64,000 nucleotides of DNA from Monosiga brevicollis MX1. Its lineage: Eukaryota; Opisthokonta; Choanoflagellata; Craspedida; Salpingoecidae. The position numbers and the translations under genes were made by a program. Shown piece after piece: positions 12,113 through 24,880 of the stretch (position 1 is the stretch's first letter; every line of letters starts with the position of its first letter). Location of the stretch: the NCBI RefSeq assembly GCF_000002865.3, contig NW_001865043.1, positions 60,387 to 124,386 of the forward strand, given 5' to 3'. The notes beneath the pieces are model-generated. The model saw only the letters and a program-made list of their open reading frames with translations, did no database searches and was not told the DNA's origin.

Positions 12113-15100
12113 ATGGCTCGCCAGGAGCAAATACAAGAAGTGCTACGCCAGGTAAATCGGCACCAGAATTCGCAGCATGAACCCTGCCTGCTCCGTTTGC
12201 ACCGTTGAACATCCTTTTCTCACGGCTGCCACACTTGCGGTGCAGGTCAATGCGCTTGTCAATGCCAAGCGATCAGAATGGGAAGCCAAGCTCGGAGGTA
12301 TGCTGCTCACACACGTCTGGAGAGCGACACCATGTCCTCGCTCATTCGCGTCCCTTGCATGACACAGCGCTTCAGAATAACTTGGATCATGCCTACGCCG
12401 AGAACGCTGCGCACCGTGACACTTTTGAGCAATTGGTGTGCCATCTCTGCCAATGCTTCTGTTTCGATCGCATTCGCTCCGATCGCATCGGACCCCACCA
12501 CCCTCACAGACCCAATTCTACCTCCCACCCTCATCTTTTAATTAGCGCGCGGAGAACCAAGAACTACGCACACAGTTGACGACCCTGTCCAACACCTCTG
12601 ATGCACTCACCACCAGGTGTGCTGCCGTTGGTCCGCCAACCTCCCCATGGCAGTGGGGTGCGCGTTTGCTCTGCTGGCGCACTTGTCAACCTGCTGATCT
12701 GATGACCTCCTTGCAGATATGATACCTATCTCTCCACAGCCAAGATCGAGCTTGACACGGCGCATGCTGACAAGCAGGCACGTGTTTTATTTACCTCCAA
12801 CCCCCAGCTTGCTAGCCCTCATCCCCAAACCCTCGACTCAAACGCATTTGCCCGACAATAGGCACTTCGAGCCGCATATGAGGCTGAAAAGAGGCAGCTG
12901 GAAAAGCAAATTGCCCTTTTGGAGGCACAAGCCGTGCCACGCACCACGTATGTTGAGCCGAGTCCAGAAGCGCACAACCCCAAAGCATTGCCATGACTCA
13001 TCCGGTGTTTGAACGGACCGTCTGCAGCGATCGTGAATCGACAGAGCTTAAGCAACAACTTCAAAGAGCCCAAAGCGAGATTCGGGCTCTTCGAAACCAG
13101 CAAACATCCAACAATGCTCTGGTCGAGCGCGCAACCCACTTGGAGCAGGAGAATGCCCAACTGCGCCAAGAACTACACCATTCCCAGCGTTCAAGTCGAC
13201 AGGACTCGGCTCGTGTTAGCGCCAAAGTGGACCGCTTGGAGCAGGAAAATGCTCAACTACAGCACGAACTTGCTTCTCACCGCCGCCTCGGTTCGCAAGA
13301 CGCCGCTCGTGCTGCAACCCAGATTGAGTTGCTGGAGCAAACAAATGCACAGCTTCAACAGCAACTTTCTAAAATCCTCCAAGCGGGGGATATCCGGCCC
13401 GAAACCCAGGTCAGTCCCCCTCCCCCAAACATCTGCCCCACCCCACGCCAGCCAAATGCACAATAGGTGAAGCTTGCAGACAGACTCACCACGATTCATT
13501 CGCTATCCAAGACGCGCGACGCCTCGGCGCTCCTAGAAGTGCAAGATGAGCTGGCCCAAGTGCGCCGCGATTTAGAGCGCACCCGCCGCGAAGCGCAAGA
13601 GCGCCAACAGCGCCAAGACGACGAGCTTGCCCGCCTGCATCAGGTAGAGTCACCCCTGTATAGTTTGAGCTTGGTGCTGTACCTCATGCCTTTGACCCGC
13701 ATTGCGCGACAGGAGCTCAACATGCGTGAACAAAAGGCTGATCAGACTCAGGAACAGCTGCGCCAGCAATTATCGGACGCTCGGCGACAAACGCTGCAAT
13801 GCCAAAGCAAAGTTGATGCGGCGCAGCGTGAGGCGGAGCAAGGCGAGACGCAAGCTCGGCAGTACCGCGCTGACCGTGACAAGCTAGCAGCTCAATGCGA
13901 GCGCTACAAGGCATCTCTTGAAGAGATGCAAGTGCGTGTTGACCGGGAACTGCGCTCGCCACGACAAGACGCCACAGATGCACAGCTGCAGCGCCTGCAA
14001 ACTTCACTGAGCGATGCCCGTGAAACCAACCTCGCGCTTGAAGCGCAAGTGCACGAATTGCGGGTGGGAGCGCAGGCTCGAAAGGAACACGAGCAAGCTT
14101 TGCGAGCTGAGCTTGCGGCTTGTCAAGCAGACCTCGAGGTCGCGCGCGACCAGGTGACGCAGCTCCGCACCGAGCTCACAGAAGCGCAAGCAGAGCGTCG
14201 TCAAGCCCAAAGTGACGAGCGAACCGCTCGCAGCGAGGTAGAACGCCTTCAGCTGGAGGTTCAGCTGCGTTCCCAACGAGACCACGAAGCGGACAGCGCC
14301 ATCGAACGCGCCCGTATTCAGGTGAGCCTGTTCGTGCCATGGCTTCTGTGCCTTATGGCCAAATGCAATCCAAGGCAGAAACCAAAACAAGGACACAACC
14401 GGGGTGGGGATTTTATTCAAATCGCTCATTGCCTTGTCATACCAAACTCCGCCACTCTCGCTCGTTCCTTCACATTCCCTCTTTTTTCCTGCGCGGGCTT
14501 GCAGACGGAGACATTGGAGGGCATCCAGAGTAGCTACGAGCAGCAAATGGATGCCCTGCTTGAGCAAGCAGCCGTGGACCAGCAAAAGCACCGCAGCCTG
14601 CAAAGCGAGCACGCACAGCTGCAGCAGCGTGCCGAGGCCCTTGAAGCTGAGGTTGATCGCCTGCGAGCTCAGCAGCTTGCCGGAACCAATGAGCAGGCAC
14701 GCCTATCAGCTACCGTCACAGGCTTGCAGCAGCAACTTGAAAGCGCTCGTGGTGAGCGTGCCACACATGCTGCTGAAGCAGAGCAGCTTGCAGCGGCACA
14801 AACTGAATCCGCGCGCCTGCGAGACTTGAACGAGGCATTGGAGCGAAAGGTGGCAAGCCTGGAGGTAGATCTAGCGGCTCGTGACGCCACACTTAGGGCC
14901 AAGACTCGGGCTGAAGGAACAGCAACACAAGAGGCCTCGCGACTTCGCCAAGAAGCTGCACGCATTGAGGCAGACCGCGACGCCTTGGCGCACGAAGCTC
15001 ACGAAGCACGACGTGAGCTATTGCGACTCCAGACAGATGCCCAACAGCAGCTACAGGAAGGAGTGCAACGGCTTCAGAATACTCAAGAACGTCTGCAGAA

Positions 15101-16727
15101 GACTCAAGAACGGCTGCAGGACGTTGAGCGTCAATTGCAAGAGTCTCAGCAGTTGATCATCCGCTTGCGACGCGAGCAAACCGAAGCGCAACAAATTCAG
15201 TCTGATGCAAGCCACAAGCAAATGGGGCAACTCCAGGCCATGCTAGCCGAGCAGCAACGCTCGCTGGAGGATGTCACGACCAAGCTACAGCAGAGCCACG
15301 AAGAGCGGGACCAGGCAATTGCTGAGGCGCGCGCGATTCGCGAACAGCTGGAGTCTGTACAGACTTCCGCCAGCGCTACACAGGTCTGTTCTTCGTCGAT
15401 TTTGTGTCCTTTTTCTTTCTTTCTTCTTTTGTTGGTCGACTTTCTTGTCGCAGGTGGTACCTGATCCTTTGCGCCGCACCTGCCCTCAGCAAGTGGATGA
15501 ACAGATGCAAGCCCGGCTGTCCGAGCTGGAACGCGAATGCAATCAACTTCGTGTGAGACTGCCGTCTCTGGGATAGGATATGGCACAGCGAAGGAATCGA
15601 GGTGTCTGTGCCGTGACCAATGACTCATATTGCGTGTCTGTGTTTGCTCGCCCACCTTCTTCTTTCCCGCAAAACTAGACCCACGCAGAAGAGCTCGAAG
15701 TGGCTCGTCAAGGCAATGCGCGAAAACTAGCGCAGCGGGAAGTCGAATGTGCTCGGCTACAAGCCGAGGTGCAACGGCTTCGCGACGTGCCTGCCATTCC
15801 AGAGCCGGTCTCGCCTCACCATAACAGCCAACCCAGCGATCTTCAGGCGCTGCTCCAACAAGAATCAGAGACGAGCACCAAGCTTCGCCGTGAGAACTTG
15901 GACCTACGCGAGCAACTCAAGCTTGTTCGCGATCAACTCACCAAGGTGGGATATCGCTCGATGGTTTGGTTCGTGCTTTTTTGTTTTGTTTTTTTGTCTT
16001 TTTCTTGTGGGGAAACAAGAAGTAACTGGCACTCTTTCGAAACTTATGCACAGGCATGGCCTACGCCGACGCTCGATCGTCGTGCCTCCAACACAACCGA
16101 CATGTTGATGGACATGGGGGAGTCCGTCTCACACATGGGCGAGAGTCTGTCGCGACTGGATATGGACTCAATCATTCGCAATGTCATACATGGCGCTGAA
16201 GAGGTATGTCTCTGCTTCCGACCCCCTTGCCATTGGCCTGCGCATCGTCGGCCTCACCCCCAACCATTCATCGCCCCCATACCTCATAGTTGCTGCAATT
16301 ACCACCTCACTGGCAAGCCGGGCTGCCCGACACTCGCCGTGTCATCACGCCGCTGGACATGTCCAATGAGAGCAACGCAGCTGCGTCAGAAATTGTGCGC
16401 GATGCCACCGCAGCGGCGCAAGCAGTGGGCCAGGCCACAAAGCGGACGCCGGATACCTCCGGGCTCTCGGAACAGCTCCTGGCTGTTGAGGAATCCCGCG
16501 CCGCGCGTGGTGCCCCCTCGGGCATGTCGTCAGCCGAGGCTTCGCCCCAATCCTCGGGCGGCGACGACACGGCTTCCACCCGCTCCCAGTCCTCCGACTT
16601 TTTGCGGGAGGAAGCGGAGCGATCCCGCCGCTTTGAAGAGCAGATGGAGGCTCAATTCTCTGCCCTGACCAAGGCGCTTGACTCAACACTCAATTCACTG
16701 ACCTCGACGCCCGTGCGACGTCAATAA
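12113..16727 (+). CDS. CEP63: CEP63/DEUP1-like centriolar coiled-coil protein
   Basis: Fourteen exons: 12113-12151, 12246-12297, 12368-12435, 12576-12616, 12717-12777, 12862-12947, 13028-13409, 13467-13643, 13713-14321, 14505-15383, 15454-15552, 15679-15945, 16054-16203, 16290-16727; 1115 residues. The N-terminus (QEVLRQVNALVNAKRSEWEA) lines up with the diagnostic CEP63 block ELMKQIDIMVAHKKSEWEG, and the next segments continue that match loosely. From about residue 115 to 890 the protein is nearly continuous coiled coil with repeated LEQENAQL units. The C-terminal 200 residues are Ala/Ser-rich with a short Met/Asp-Gly-Glu segment (MDMGESVSHMGESLSRLDMD). CEP63 recruits CEP152 and PLK4 for centriole duplication in animals. 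Intron 5 uses a GC donor (CAG/GCACGT at 12778). The body alone could be any coiled-coil protein; the call rests on the first 50 residues. Confidence 0.7.
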
Positions 16728-17186
16728 GAGCATGGCACGCGTGTAAATGCATGTATTGTGTGTGCCATGAGCAAAATGTAGTTGTTGGTTTTTTTTCGCC
16801 CAATAGCCCTGTTTGAGTTTTGTGGCGGTTGGGGTCGATGGTTGCAAGTCGCGCCGACTATAGAGTACTCAAGCCATCAATCGGCATAATTAAATTATTT
16901 TGAAGGACAGCTTGGTCGCCGTGTGTGTCTCCCATTTCACAACAAAGCGACGAAAACAAAATTTAATTTCAGGTCTTTTTTTTTTTTGTTTGTGTGTGTG
17001 CTCACATGGTCTTTCGACGAAGCAAATGCAACAGAGCTCAATTTGTGGTCAAGTGAACGGACAAACAAAGATTTCTCCGCAGTTTACCAGATACGGTAGC
17101 GCAAGATCAGCGCAAGATCAAAAGAGCTTGGAAATCCGTTGCTTGAGGGAGGTGATCGAGATGACAAGGATGAGAGAAGAGCAAAA
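16728..17186. other. convergent 3' intergenic region
   Basis: Convergent gap. T-rich patches occur at 16780-16800 and 16976-16990, probably within 3' UTRs. No repeat tract or gene is seen. Confidence 0.6.
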
Positions 17187-20100
17187 TTACTCAAAGCCGA
17201 ATTGCTTGTCCTGGCCCTCGCCACCCACGTCGAGGTAACCGCCACCTTCCTCAAGAGCATCGTGCTCGGCAAAATCGGCATCGCCATCAACATGGACACC
17301 CTCCTGCACAAGATAACCACCGTCCGCGTTAACAGTGGGATCTTCCAGATAACCACCATCTTCCTGGCCGGCAGTCGCCAGGTTCTCGGACGAATCGTAA
17401 ATGGGATTTGTGGTGCGACGAGCATTTCCATTCAAGGCGGGCTCACTGTACAGGCTTTCATCGGCGGCGCCCATCTGATCGTAGAGTTCGTTGCCTCCTG
17501 CTGCAGCCTTGGGTCCCTCATCATACATGGGGTTCTCGAAAGAGACAACAGAGCGCTCCTCGGTGCGCGCAACGGCAGGAGTGGCACGGCGGCGGCGCAA
17601 GACGAGCAGCACAAGCAACACTGCCAGCAGAACCACGGCGCCGGCAGCTGCACCAGCAATAATGCCCGTGCTGTCACCAGAAGCAGAGGATGAGGCACCC
17701 ACGGCACCCGAGCCGCCCGTGGTCTGGGAAGAGATGGTGGTCGTAGGGAACAGCATGGCATGGGTTGTCGCGGCCAAGGCCGTAGCGGTGCTGTTGGCAT
17801 TTTCATTGAGAGCATAGCAGGACTCGCCATCGGGCATGAAACCGTTACTGTCACACTTGACAAAAGAGTAGAAGTAAGCCTCCAAAACATCGAGGGCCGC
17901 GTCCGTCTTGGAGCTATCGGCGAAAACCTCCATGGCTGCTGAGATGAGGCAGTCGTGATCCCAGGCCAAGTTGACATAGCAGTTGGGATAAGTGATCCGC
18001 GTGGTTACCACGGCTGAATGGAGCGCCGTGGCGATGAGTTGATAGGAGGAGGTAGCAGCCTGGCTTTCCGTGATGTCGCAATCCTGACTGGCGCAGTGAG
18101 TTGTGTAATTGAAGTTAATCTGCAGCTGGATGTCCTCAGAGCGGCGGCGGTCACGAGAGACAACTGAAATGTCCGTCAAGACAACATCGACAATGGGGCC
18201 AAGACCCTCGATGAAGCTGGCAATGGAGGCATCCAAGTTGGCGCGGTTATCGCCATTGATGAGACGGCGCAGAACCTACAAGCGATAAGGAAGAAGGCGA
18301 AGAGAAACAACGACGTGAGGTGTTGTTGCGTATCAGTACAAAAAGACTGAGGCACCTGGTCCAGAATCTCAGACAAGCTTGAAACGACATGTGGGTTGAC
18401 TTACCACCGAGGACAGCTGAGCGCCAATGTAAAAGTTGGGGGACTGAGCGAAGGAGAGAGCGGGAATGACAGTCACAATGGGGCTCAAGGCATCCGCCTG
18501 CTCGCCCAAATCAGACATGACTTGATCAAAGTAGGCCTTGTTATTCGTCGCAGTCAAGTCCAGGCCCGAAAGCAAAGCGATAATCGAGTTTTTGAGCGCC
18601 GAGACCTCGTCGTCCTCATAAATGCTGGCCGAAGACCAGAGACCCGCGGCCTGTAGAGCGCCTGCCATTTGCTGGCTGGACTGACACAGGCCATTGGGGC
18701 AAATGGACCCAAGCAAGGTATCGGGCTCGGAGAAAAGGCTCAACAAGATGACGGAAGCATTGTTGAGGGCCTCACAAGCCAGCGGGGTCTCACAAGTATC
18801 AGAGTCACCAGAGCCATCGCCCACCAAACTCTCGGCTAGCATGCTGACGCCAACCAAGAGCAGGGAGTTCTCCACGCCCTTGTCCAACGCCGTGGAGTTG
18901 ATGTTGTTCAATGTACTGCTGGCAATCCTCTTGAGAAAGGGGTTGGCCACCTGAGCGTTCGTTGCAGCACTGGGCTTGAGGAGAGTGTCACGAGTAGCAT
19001 TGATGGCAATGGTCAGATTGACCACGTTCTCGCCCATGACGGCGCCAGTGACGTCAACACTAAAGGCGGCAGAGCCGAGGAAAGCGGCTGTGACAGTCGA
19101 GGATACAGCAAAAATGAGATGCTGTCAAATAGAAAATGAAGAAAAAAATGACGTGCTTTACAAATACACGAGGCAACGATTGACGTACAAAGACGAGAGG
19201 CAAAGAGGGCACGAAAGTGATCCATGTCATCCATGAGAACGGAGAGAACCGCGCTGGTGTAACCAACGACCGAGTGGGAGACAGAGTAGGTACCAGAGAC
19301 GAGCATGGGCCGTTGGCGCTCGGCCTCCTCGTCACGAGCATTTCTGCCAAGCGCCTCATCAATGATAGCTTGTTGCCTCTGTCGTTCTTCCTCAGATTCA
19401 GGGCAAGAGGTTGGGCAGAAGCAGGTCGGGGCACCAGTCGTGTAAATAGTGTAGGCACTATCAACAACAATCCAAGACGAGGCATAGCGTGAGCAAAAGG
19501 TTGAAAGCAATCAAACGCGATTGTGATGAAAACCACCCCCAACTCACCATTCCTCGCCGCCAAGCGAGATGCTGTTGCGGATGTCATCAAACTGCCACAT
19601 GGGGAGTTCGGCGGGGGTCTCGATCTCAACATCTCCAATGTTCAGGTTCTGAATGTAAATGTGTCCAAGCGCTGGGTCAGCGAGGGAGAAGTAGTAGGCT
19701 GCGCTGCTGTCCAGGCGAACGTTGTGGTTGCTAGAAGGGAAATTTCCACGAGAAAAAAAAAATCAAAAGAGGGGTGAGCAAGTGAGTCAAAACAAGACAC
19801 GAATGCAAAAAGTCAAAGTCATGGAGACTTTCTTGGCTTTGCATGCAATGCTGGTTTTGGTCAAACTCACCAAGGGGGGGTTGATGTGCCCGACGACGTG
19901 CCAGTTAGGAGCCACTGCCAAGAAGCGGAGGAAAAGCATGGGAAAAAAATGCATGATCAGGCCAAGATGTCACACGAACACAAACACAAGGATGATGATC
20001 CAAGGTCCTCGTTTTGCAATACGGACGTTTTTGTGGCAGTTGAAATGGAAGCGCTCGTCATTCTGATTGGGGCCTTTGAAGGTGACGACCGAGCCGGATT

Positions 20101-20695
20101 CCTTCAAAGACTCCTTGAACATGATGCGCGTGCTCGAGCCGGTGGCGGGCGCTGCCAAAGCAATGACAGAAAGGCGCAGGGGCAGTATGAGCATGTGTAG
20201 ATCATGACGAGCGAGGCAACCAAAACGGCGTCATTAACATACCGAATCGAAACTTGCCGGACCGGGGGAAAGTAATCTGCAGCAAAGGAAAGAAGGGAAA
20301 AGAAAACAGCAAGCGAACATGAGACCATGAGCAGCACAGGGTCGAGGTCCTTTGATGGGCTGCAAGCAGCGGCTTGACGTACGCGGCCGACGCTCAACTC
20401 GGTAACATCAATATTGGCAACGTAGGGTTTATCATTGGTGAGGTTCAAGACGCTAGCTTGATTCGGGGTGCCATTCCAGCTGTTGCGCCAAGGAATGAGC
20501 TTCGCGAAACAAATCGATACAGCCAACTCTGCCGACCAAGAGGCGGTTCAAACTGCCGAGGGAAGAGACTGCCGCCAGCACGTACTTTTTGTTATCGGAG
20601 AAAACAAGGGTGGCGCCATTCCAAACGTAGCGCTGGGCCGAGACAGCAAGCAGCAAGGCACTCAGCACGGCCAACTTGGCCGTCGTGTGCACCAT
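17187..20695 (-). CDS. single-pass receptor-like protein with seven tail tyrosine motifs
   Basis: Nine exons, right to left: 20586-20695, 20383-20479, 20243-20276, 20027-20151, 19871-19914, 19548-19730, 19189-19457, 18405-19087, 17187-18275; 877 residues. A signal peptide (MVHTTAKLAVLSALLLAVSA) leads an ectodomain of unknown fold that contains ITFPRSGKFRF and several Cys pairs and N-glycosylation sequons. Next come a Ser/Thr stalk and one helix (about 719-741, GIIAGAAAGAVVLLAVLLVL) stopped by RRRR. The 136-residue cytosolic tail has seven tyrosines in motifs: NPMYDEG, ELYDQM, SLYSEP, NPIYDS, GGYLED, GGYLVQ and GGYLDV. NPxY motifs bind PTB domains and YxxP/YLxx-type motifs bind SH2 domains, so a role as a tyrosine-kinase substrate is inferred. 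The fifth exon is read as written; its seven-C run leaves the local frame uncertain. Confidence 0.85.
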
Positions 20696-21425
20696 GGTGT
20701 CCAGTACACTTGCAACGTGACGAGAGAGAGCGCGTGCGCGGGGGGGAGACAGCGAGAGACGGTTCGCACACACGCACACACGCACACACTGCCGTTTGCC
20801 CGTCAAGTGAGCAAAATGCGTTTCGGAGTGATGTCGCGATCTCTCTCTCTCTCTCTCTCTCTCTCAAAGCCTTTCTTGCAGCAGACGCATGTATCGTTCA
20901 GATGGGAAAAGTCTGCTTAAAACAATACAAAACTTTGGTCAAGCTAAAATGTCAGCCTTTTGTGGGATGGGCTGTGTCGTCCCCGTTTGCATCAATTAGC
21001 TGTCTGAGGCATGAACATACCATCATCATCATTGGCGGCGGCACAGGTTGGTCTATGTGGCAGCGCATGGATATCTTTCTTGACTGCACAGGGCGGTGTA
21101 CAGTTGTCATAGCTGTCTAAGCATTTTTTTCTCAAACTCGGCCTGAAGCTTACCTTCCCATTTTGGAAGCTGTCGACCGAGAAGAACACATGGGAGAAGG
21201 CGGGGGGAGGGGCGGGGGGAGGGCACGGGAACTGGGGAGTAGAAACAAAACAGGGTCGGACTCAACGCGCTTGTCAAGACGCCACGTACACATGAACACG
21301 TAAAATCAAGGCTCACAAATGCGCCGCACAAGAAAAAAAAAATCACAATCTGTCTGTCCAAAATGTGCCACCAGAAGAAAACACGAAAACGTTGTCTGTT
21401 CGAGAGGGAGGGGCGAAGAACCCGC
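20696..21425. promoter_or_regulatory. intergenic region upstream of tyrosine-motif receptor
   Basis: Tandem gap between two minus-strand genes. A 25-nt CT run (20841-20865) lies about 145 nt upstream of the receptor start. GT/CA repeats flank it near 20765-20790. No gene is seen. Confidence 0.55.
20841..20865. repeat. CT microsatellite
   Basis: Perfect CT dinucleotide run just upstream of the receptor start on the minus strand. Confidence 0.95.
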
Positions 21426-24400
21426 TTAGTTGTCACCGGCAGCTCGCACGCGATCCTGGTAGCGTGGAGGGTGAATCGGTGACACTTTGCGGCGTGCATT
21501 TTCCGTGTTGGGGGACACACGTGAACCCCCGAGCATGGATGGGCTAGGCTCCTTGGAGGGACGGCGGTTGTTGGGACCTGCGCGCCATAGCAGGTGAGGA
21601 CAGCCATAATAATGTAGAATAAAGCGATTCTTGCCAAACAGGCCCGAGACCTTTCGCAGCAAACAAACTTACCAGGGGTATTGAGATTCCAGCCCACAGC
21701 GGTGTCCTTGGCATCCGCAGTCGAAAGCAGGTCGGTGGTGCCTTGCTCCTGGATTGGTCGCAGACCACGTCGCGCCCGCGGGGTAACAGCCTCTTCCGAA
21801 GCTGGTTCCGGCTTGGCGGGACCGATGGTGAGCGAGTCCAAAAGAGGTGTCACCCCCTCGGCCAGCTCCAACTCGGGCTCCGACGTCGACTCTCCGACCT
21901 CAATCTCAAGACCCATGCGCTTGGGGATGCGAGCACCTTCGCGGCGACTCGGTGGGCGTTGGGTATTGCTACGATACAGGTCGGGCGTGGCCAGCGGCAC
22001 AGAGGTGGTGGTGGTTGCACCCTTGCCACCGGCGTTGGAGGACGAGACGGCGGGGGTTGGCGCCTCGACCATGTTGATGATGCCCTGGTAGCCCACGTCC
22101 ATCATCATATCGGGACTACCCATCTCAACGGCACCGTTCCAGGCGGCATGAACCGGGCCACTCATCGTAAAAACACCCGGCGTCATGGGCGTCATGGGGG
22201 TCATGGGCACGGCCATGGGATCGTACACTTGCTGGCGGTGGTGGTGCTGCGACTGCATTGGCTGTGCCTGAACGGCCTGCGCCGGATAGTAGTGTGTCTG
22301 AGTACCAGGCATCGAAGGCATGCTTGTCATGTAACCATTGGCTGGGGTGCCGTATGCTTCGTGCCCAAAATACTCGCCGTTGGGTCCATAGCCCTGGTAC
22401 GGTTGTGGAGGAAGGGTAGGGGCATAGCCTGAGTAGAACCAGGAGAAAGGTGAGCACACAAGTTGGCTCCCAGCGCAGCACGACGCGAAACGGCAAAGGA
22501 AAGGAGAAGTTGGCGACCTTGGCACGTACTGTTGGGAGGCACCGGTGTGTAAGTACCAGCAGGGTGGCCGTAGCCGTTGGAGTGAGCATCGTAGCTGTTG
22601 CGGTGCACGCCCATGCCCATGCCCGTGTTCATGGGCATCGCGCCCGCGCCCATGTTCATACCCATGTGCGGGGTCATGTGCATGGTGGGTGCCATGTGCA
22701 TTGGCGTTTGCATGGGCATGCCCGCGTTCATGTGCATCGGTGTTGTGCCTGGGCGGACCATGTTCATAGATTGAGCCATGCCCATGTTGTGGGCATGGCC
22801 CGTGTTGTGGGCATGGCCCATGTTGTGGGCATGGCCCATGTTCATGCGCACATTGTGGCCCAAGGCCGGGGCCGATTGCTGGCGATGGAAGGGGGCGGGA
22901 CCGTTGCGGCCGGGCATACCCACAAGTTGAGTGGGTTGTGAGTTGCGGCGCATCAGCATGGGGTGCCCTTGAGCGCCCATGTGGCCTTGAGGAAAGGCTG
23001 GGACGTTTTGGGCCGGTTGAATAAAGGCTTGCTGGTGCGGCGATTGGCGTCCGCCGCGCTGGCGCTGACGAGCCACCTCTTTCTTGCCTTGAATAATCTG
23101 CTCACCAGTTTTTTGGGGATGGCCAAAGCTGACCCGAATGGCTGAGGACACAATGACAAGGCCATGACCTGCATCGCGCACTCGGCACTATCCAGGGTTG
23201 ACCAAAGGGGGCGGGTGTCCAAGGACAAAGGACACGCTGGGTCAGCTGTGCATATCGGTTCGAGCGCGGGGGCAATCAGTTTTTGCTCTTGGCAGTCAGG
23301 ATAACACGCACCGAGGATTCAAAATCGGTGCAATCGACAAAGGCAAAGCCGCGAGGATTGCCGTCTTGGTCGCGCACCAGATCACAGTACTCGATGCCCG
23401 TCTCGCCGAGATAACTGCGGATACAAGGTGGAGGGGACGGGAAGGGGGTAAGATGAATGGCATGGAGCGAGAGGCAGGGCATGCGCAGCTCCTCAGCCGT
23501 GCTCGTGCAACTCGCCTTTGCAGGATGGCGGCGTCGCTGATGGTCTTGGGCAAGCGATCAATAAATAGGGTGCGGGAGCGAAAGTTGTTAATGTCCTAAC
23601 CAAGCAGTTGTGGCAGTTATCGTGAGGTGCTTTCGGACCCGAGGCACCCGTCAGTCTGTGCACAGGGATGGCGTACAAAATCAATGGGGCGCATGACATC
23701 AACGCGGATGGGCCGCTCATTAACAACGTAAGAGGCCAGGTCTCCACGAGCTTTGACGGCGTCCTCACGGGTCAGGAACTCGACAAATCTGCGTATGTCC
23801 AGGGCATGGGTTGGCAAGAAGGGAATGAACATGTGCGTCATGAAGCATGTACTCGGTCACCGATCAAAGGGCGTGCATTAGCCAAGCGAGTTTGGGAAAC
23901 GGTGATTGGCATACCCATAGCCGAGGCTCTTGTTGTTATGTGAGATAAGGAAGGCGCGGTGCACGCAGTTGGTGCGCAAGCCTAGCTGCAAGATCTTGGT
24001 CACCGGCACGCGATCGGCTACAGCCAGCAAGCCACGATGTCATGTCCAATGAGAAGACGGTAGGAAGAGGAGCCGCTATGATCTTGGCCTGGCTTGAGGT
24101 CAGGCATTGGAAGGAGGACGGAAGGTCATACCCAGGTTGCCAACAAAGAGAAGACCATCTGTCCGTGGGAGACCGGCGCCGATGGTAACATCGTTGAACA
24201 CGCAATTATTCAAAGTGGCAATGGCCTCTTCGGCGGTAGTACCCGGGGCCAAAAGGATGCGGGCAGCTTTTTCCCGATGGCCCGGCTCTGTAGGAGCAGA
24301 GCGTTGAGCAGGGAGGCAACGATCACACCAGCAATCGTGCATGAGTGGAAGTGAAAGCCAAAGGCGGGAGCGGCCGGGATGGGGGTATGATGTGTGGCTG

Positions 24401-24880
24401 CAAGTGAAGCGAGAGACGGGGGGGGGTGCACAACGGGCACGTGTACCTTGACGTTCAAAGCGCACAGTTTCCGCCTCGACACCGTGTTGCTCGCTCAGAA
24501 AATCCTTGAGGCCCTGTCGTGTCGACGACATGGGAGAGAACACCGGTCAAGCATCGTGCGTGTTAACGGCGACGACGACGTGCAAAAACAGGCTGTACAA
24601 GGGAAGGTGGGTGCTGAGCGTACGCGGTTGGTAATGGAGCTGGGAAGGCCGGTGAGGCGCACCACACGTTGATCGGAATAACGGTGGGTGGGGCCGGAAA
24701 TGACGCCTACATCAAGCCATGGAATTGGCGGCACGGCAGGATCGAGGCGACCTGTGAGCTCTAAAGTCCATGGTTGCGCCCACACGCAAGCAGCGACAGA
24801 AAGGCTTGCACACCTTCGACCGAGAAATCAAAGTTTTGCTCCTCGGTATTGACCGGCGACTGGGGTGTCGACGTCGCCAT
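21426..24880 (-). CDS. three-RRM RNA-binding protein with Met/His-rich tail
   Basis: Eleven exons, right to left: 24814-24880, 24624-24706, 24447-24513, 24132-24287, 23915-24017, 23677-23788, 23516-23595, 23287-23414, 22530-23141, 21673-22428, 21426-21577; about 771 residues. RRM1 (RVVRLTGLP, EKAARILL) is divergent. RRM2 has DGLLFVGNL and GYGFVEFLTREDAVKA. RRM3 has RTLFIDRLP and GNPRGFAFVDC. The tail has a basic patch, then Gly/His/Met repeats (GHAHNMGHAHNTGHAHNM), Gln/His runs and MTPMTPMTP, all likely disordered. It probably acts in mRNA metabolism. Intron 7 has a GC donor (AAAG/GCGAGT at 23515). The exon 8 to 9 junction is tentative: a GC donor at 23286 keeps phase but makes RRM3 short before its last strand, so a small exon may be missing. 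I cannot name the family. Confidence 0.85.
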
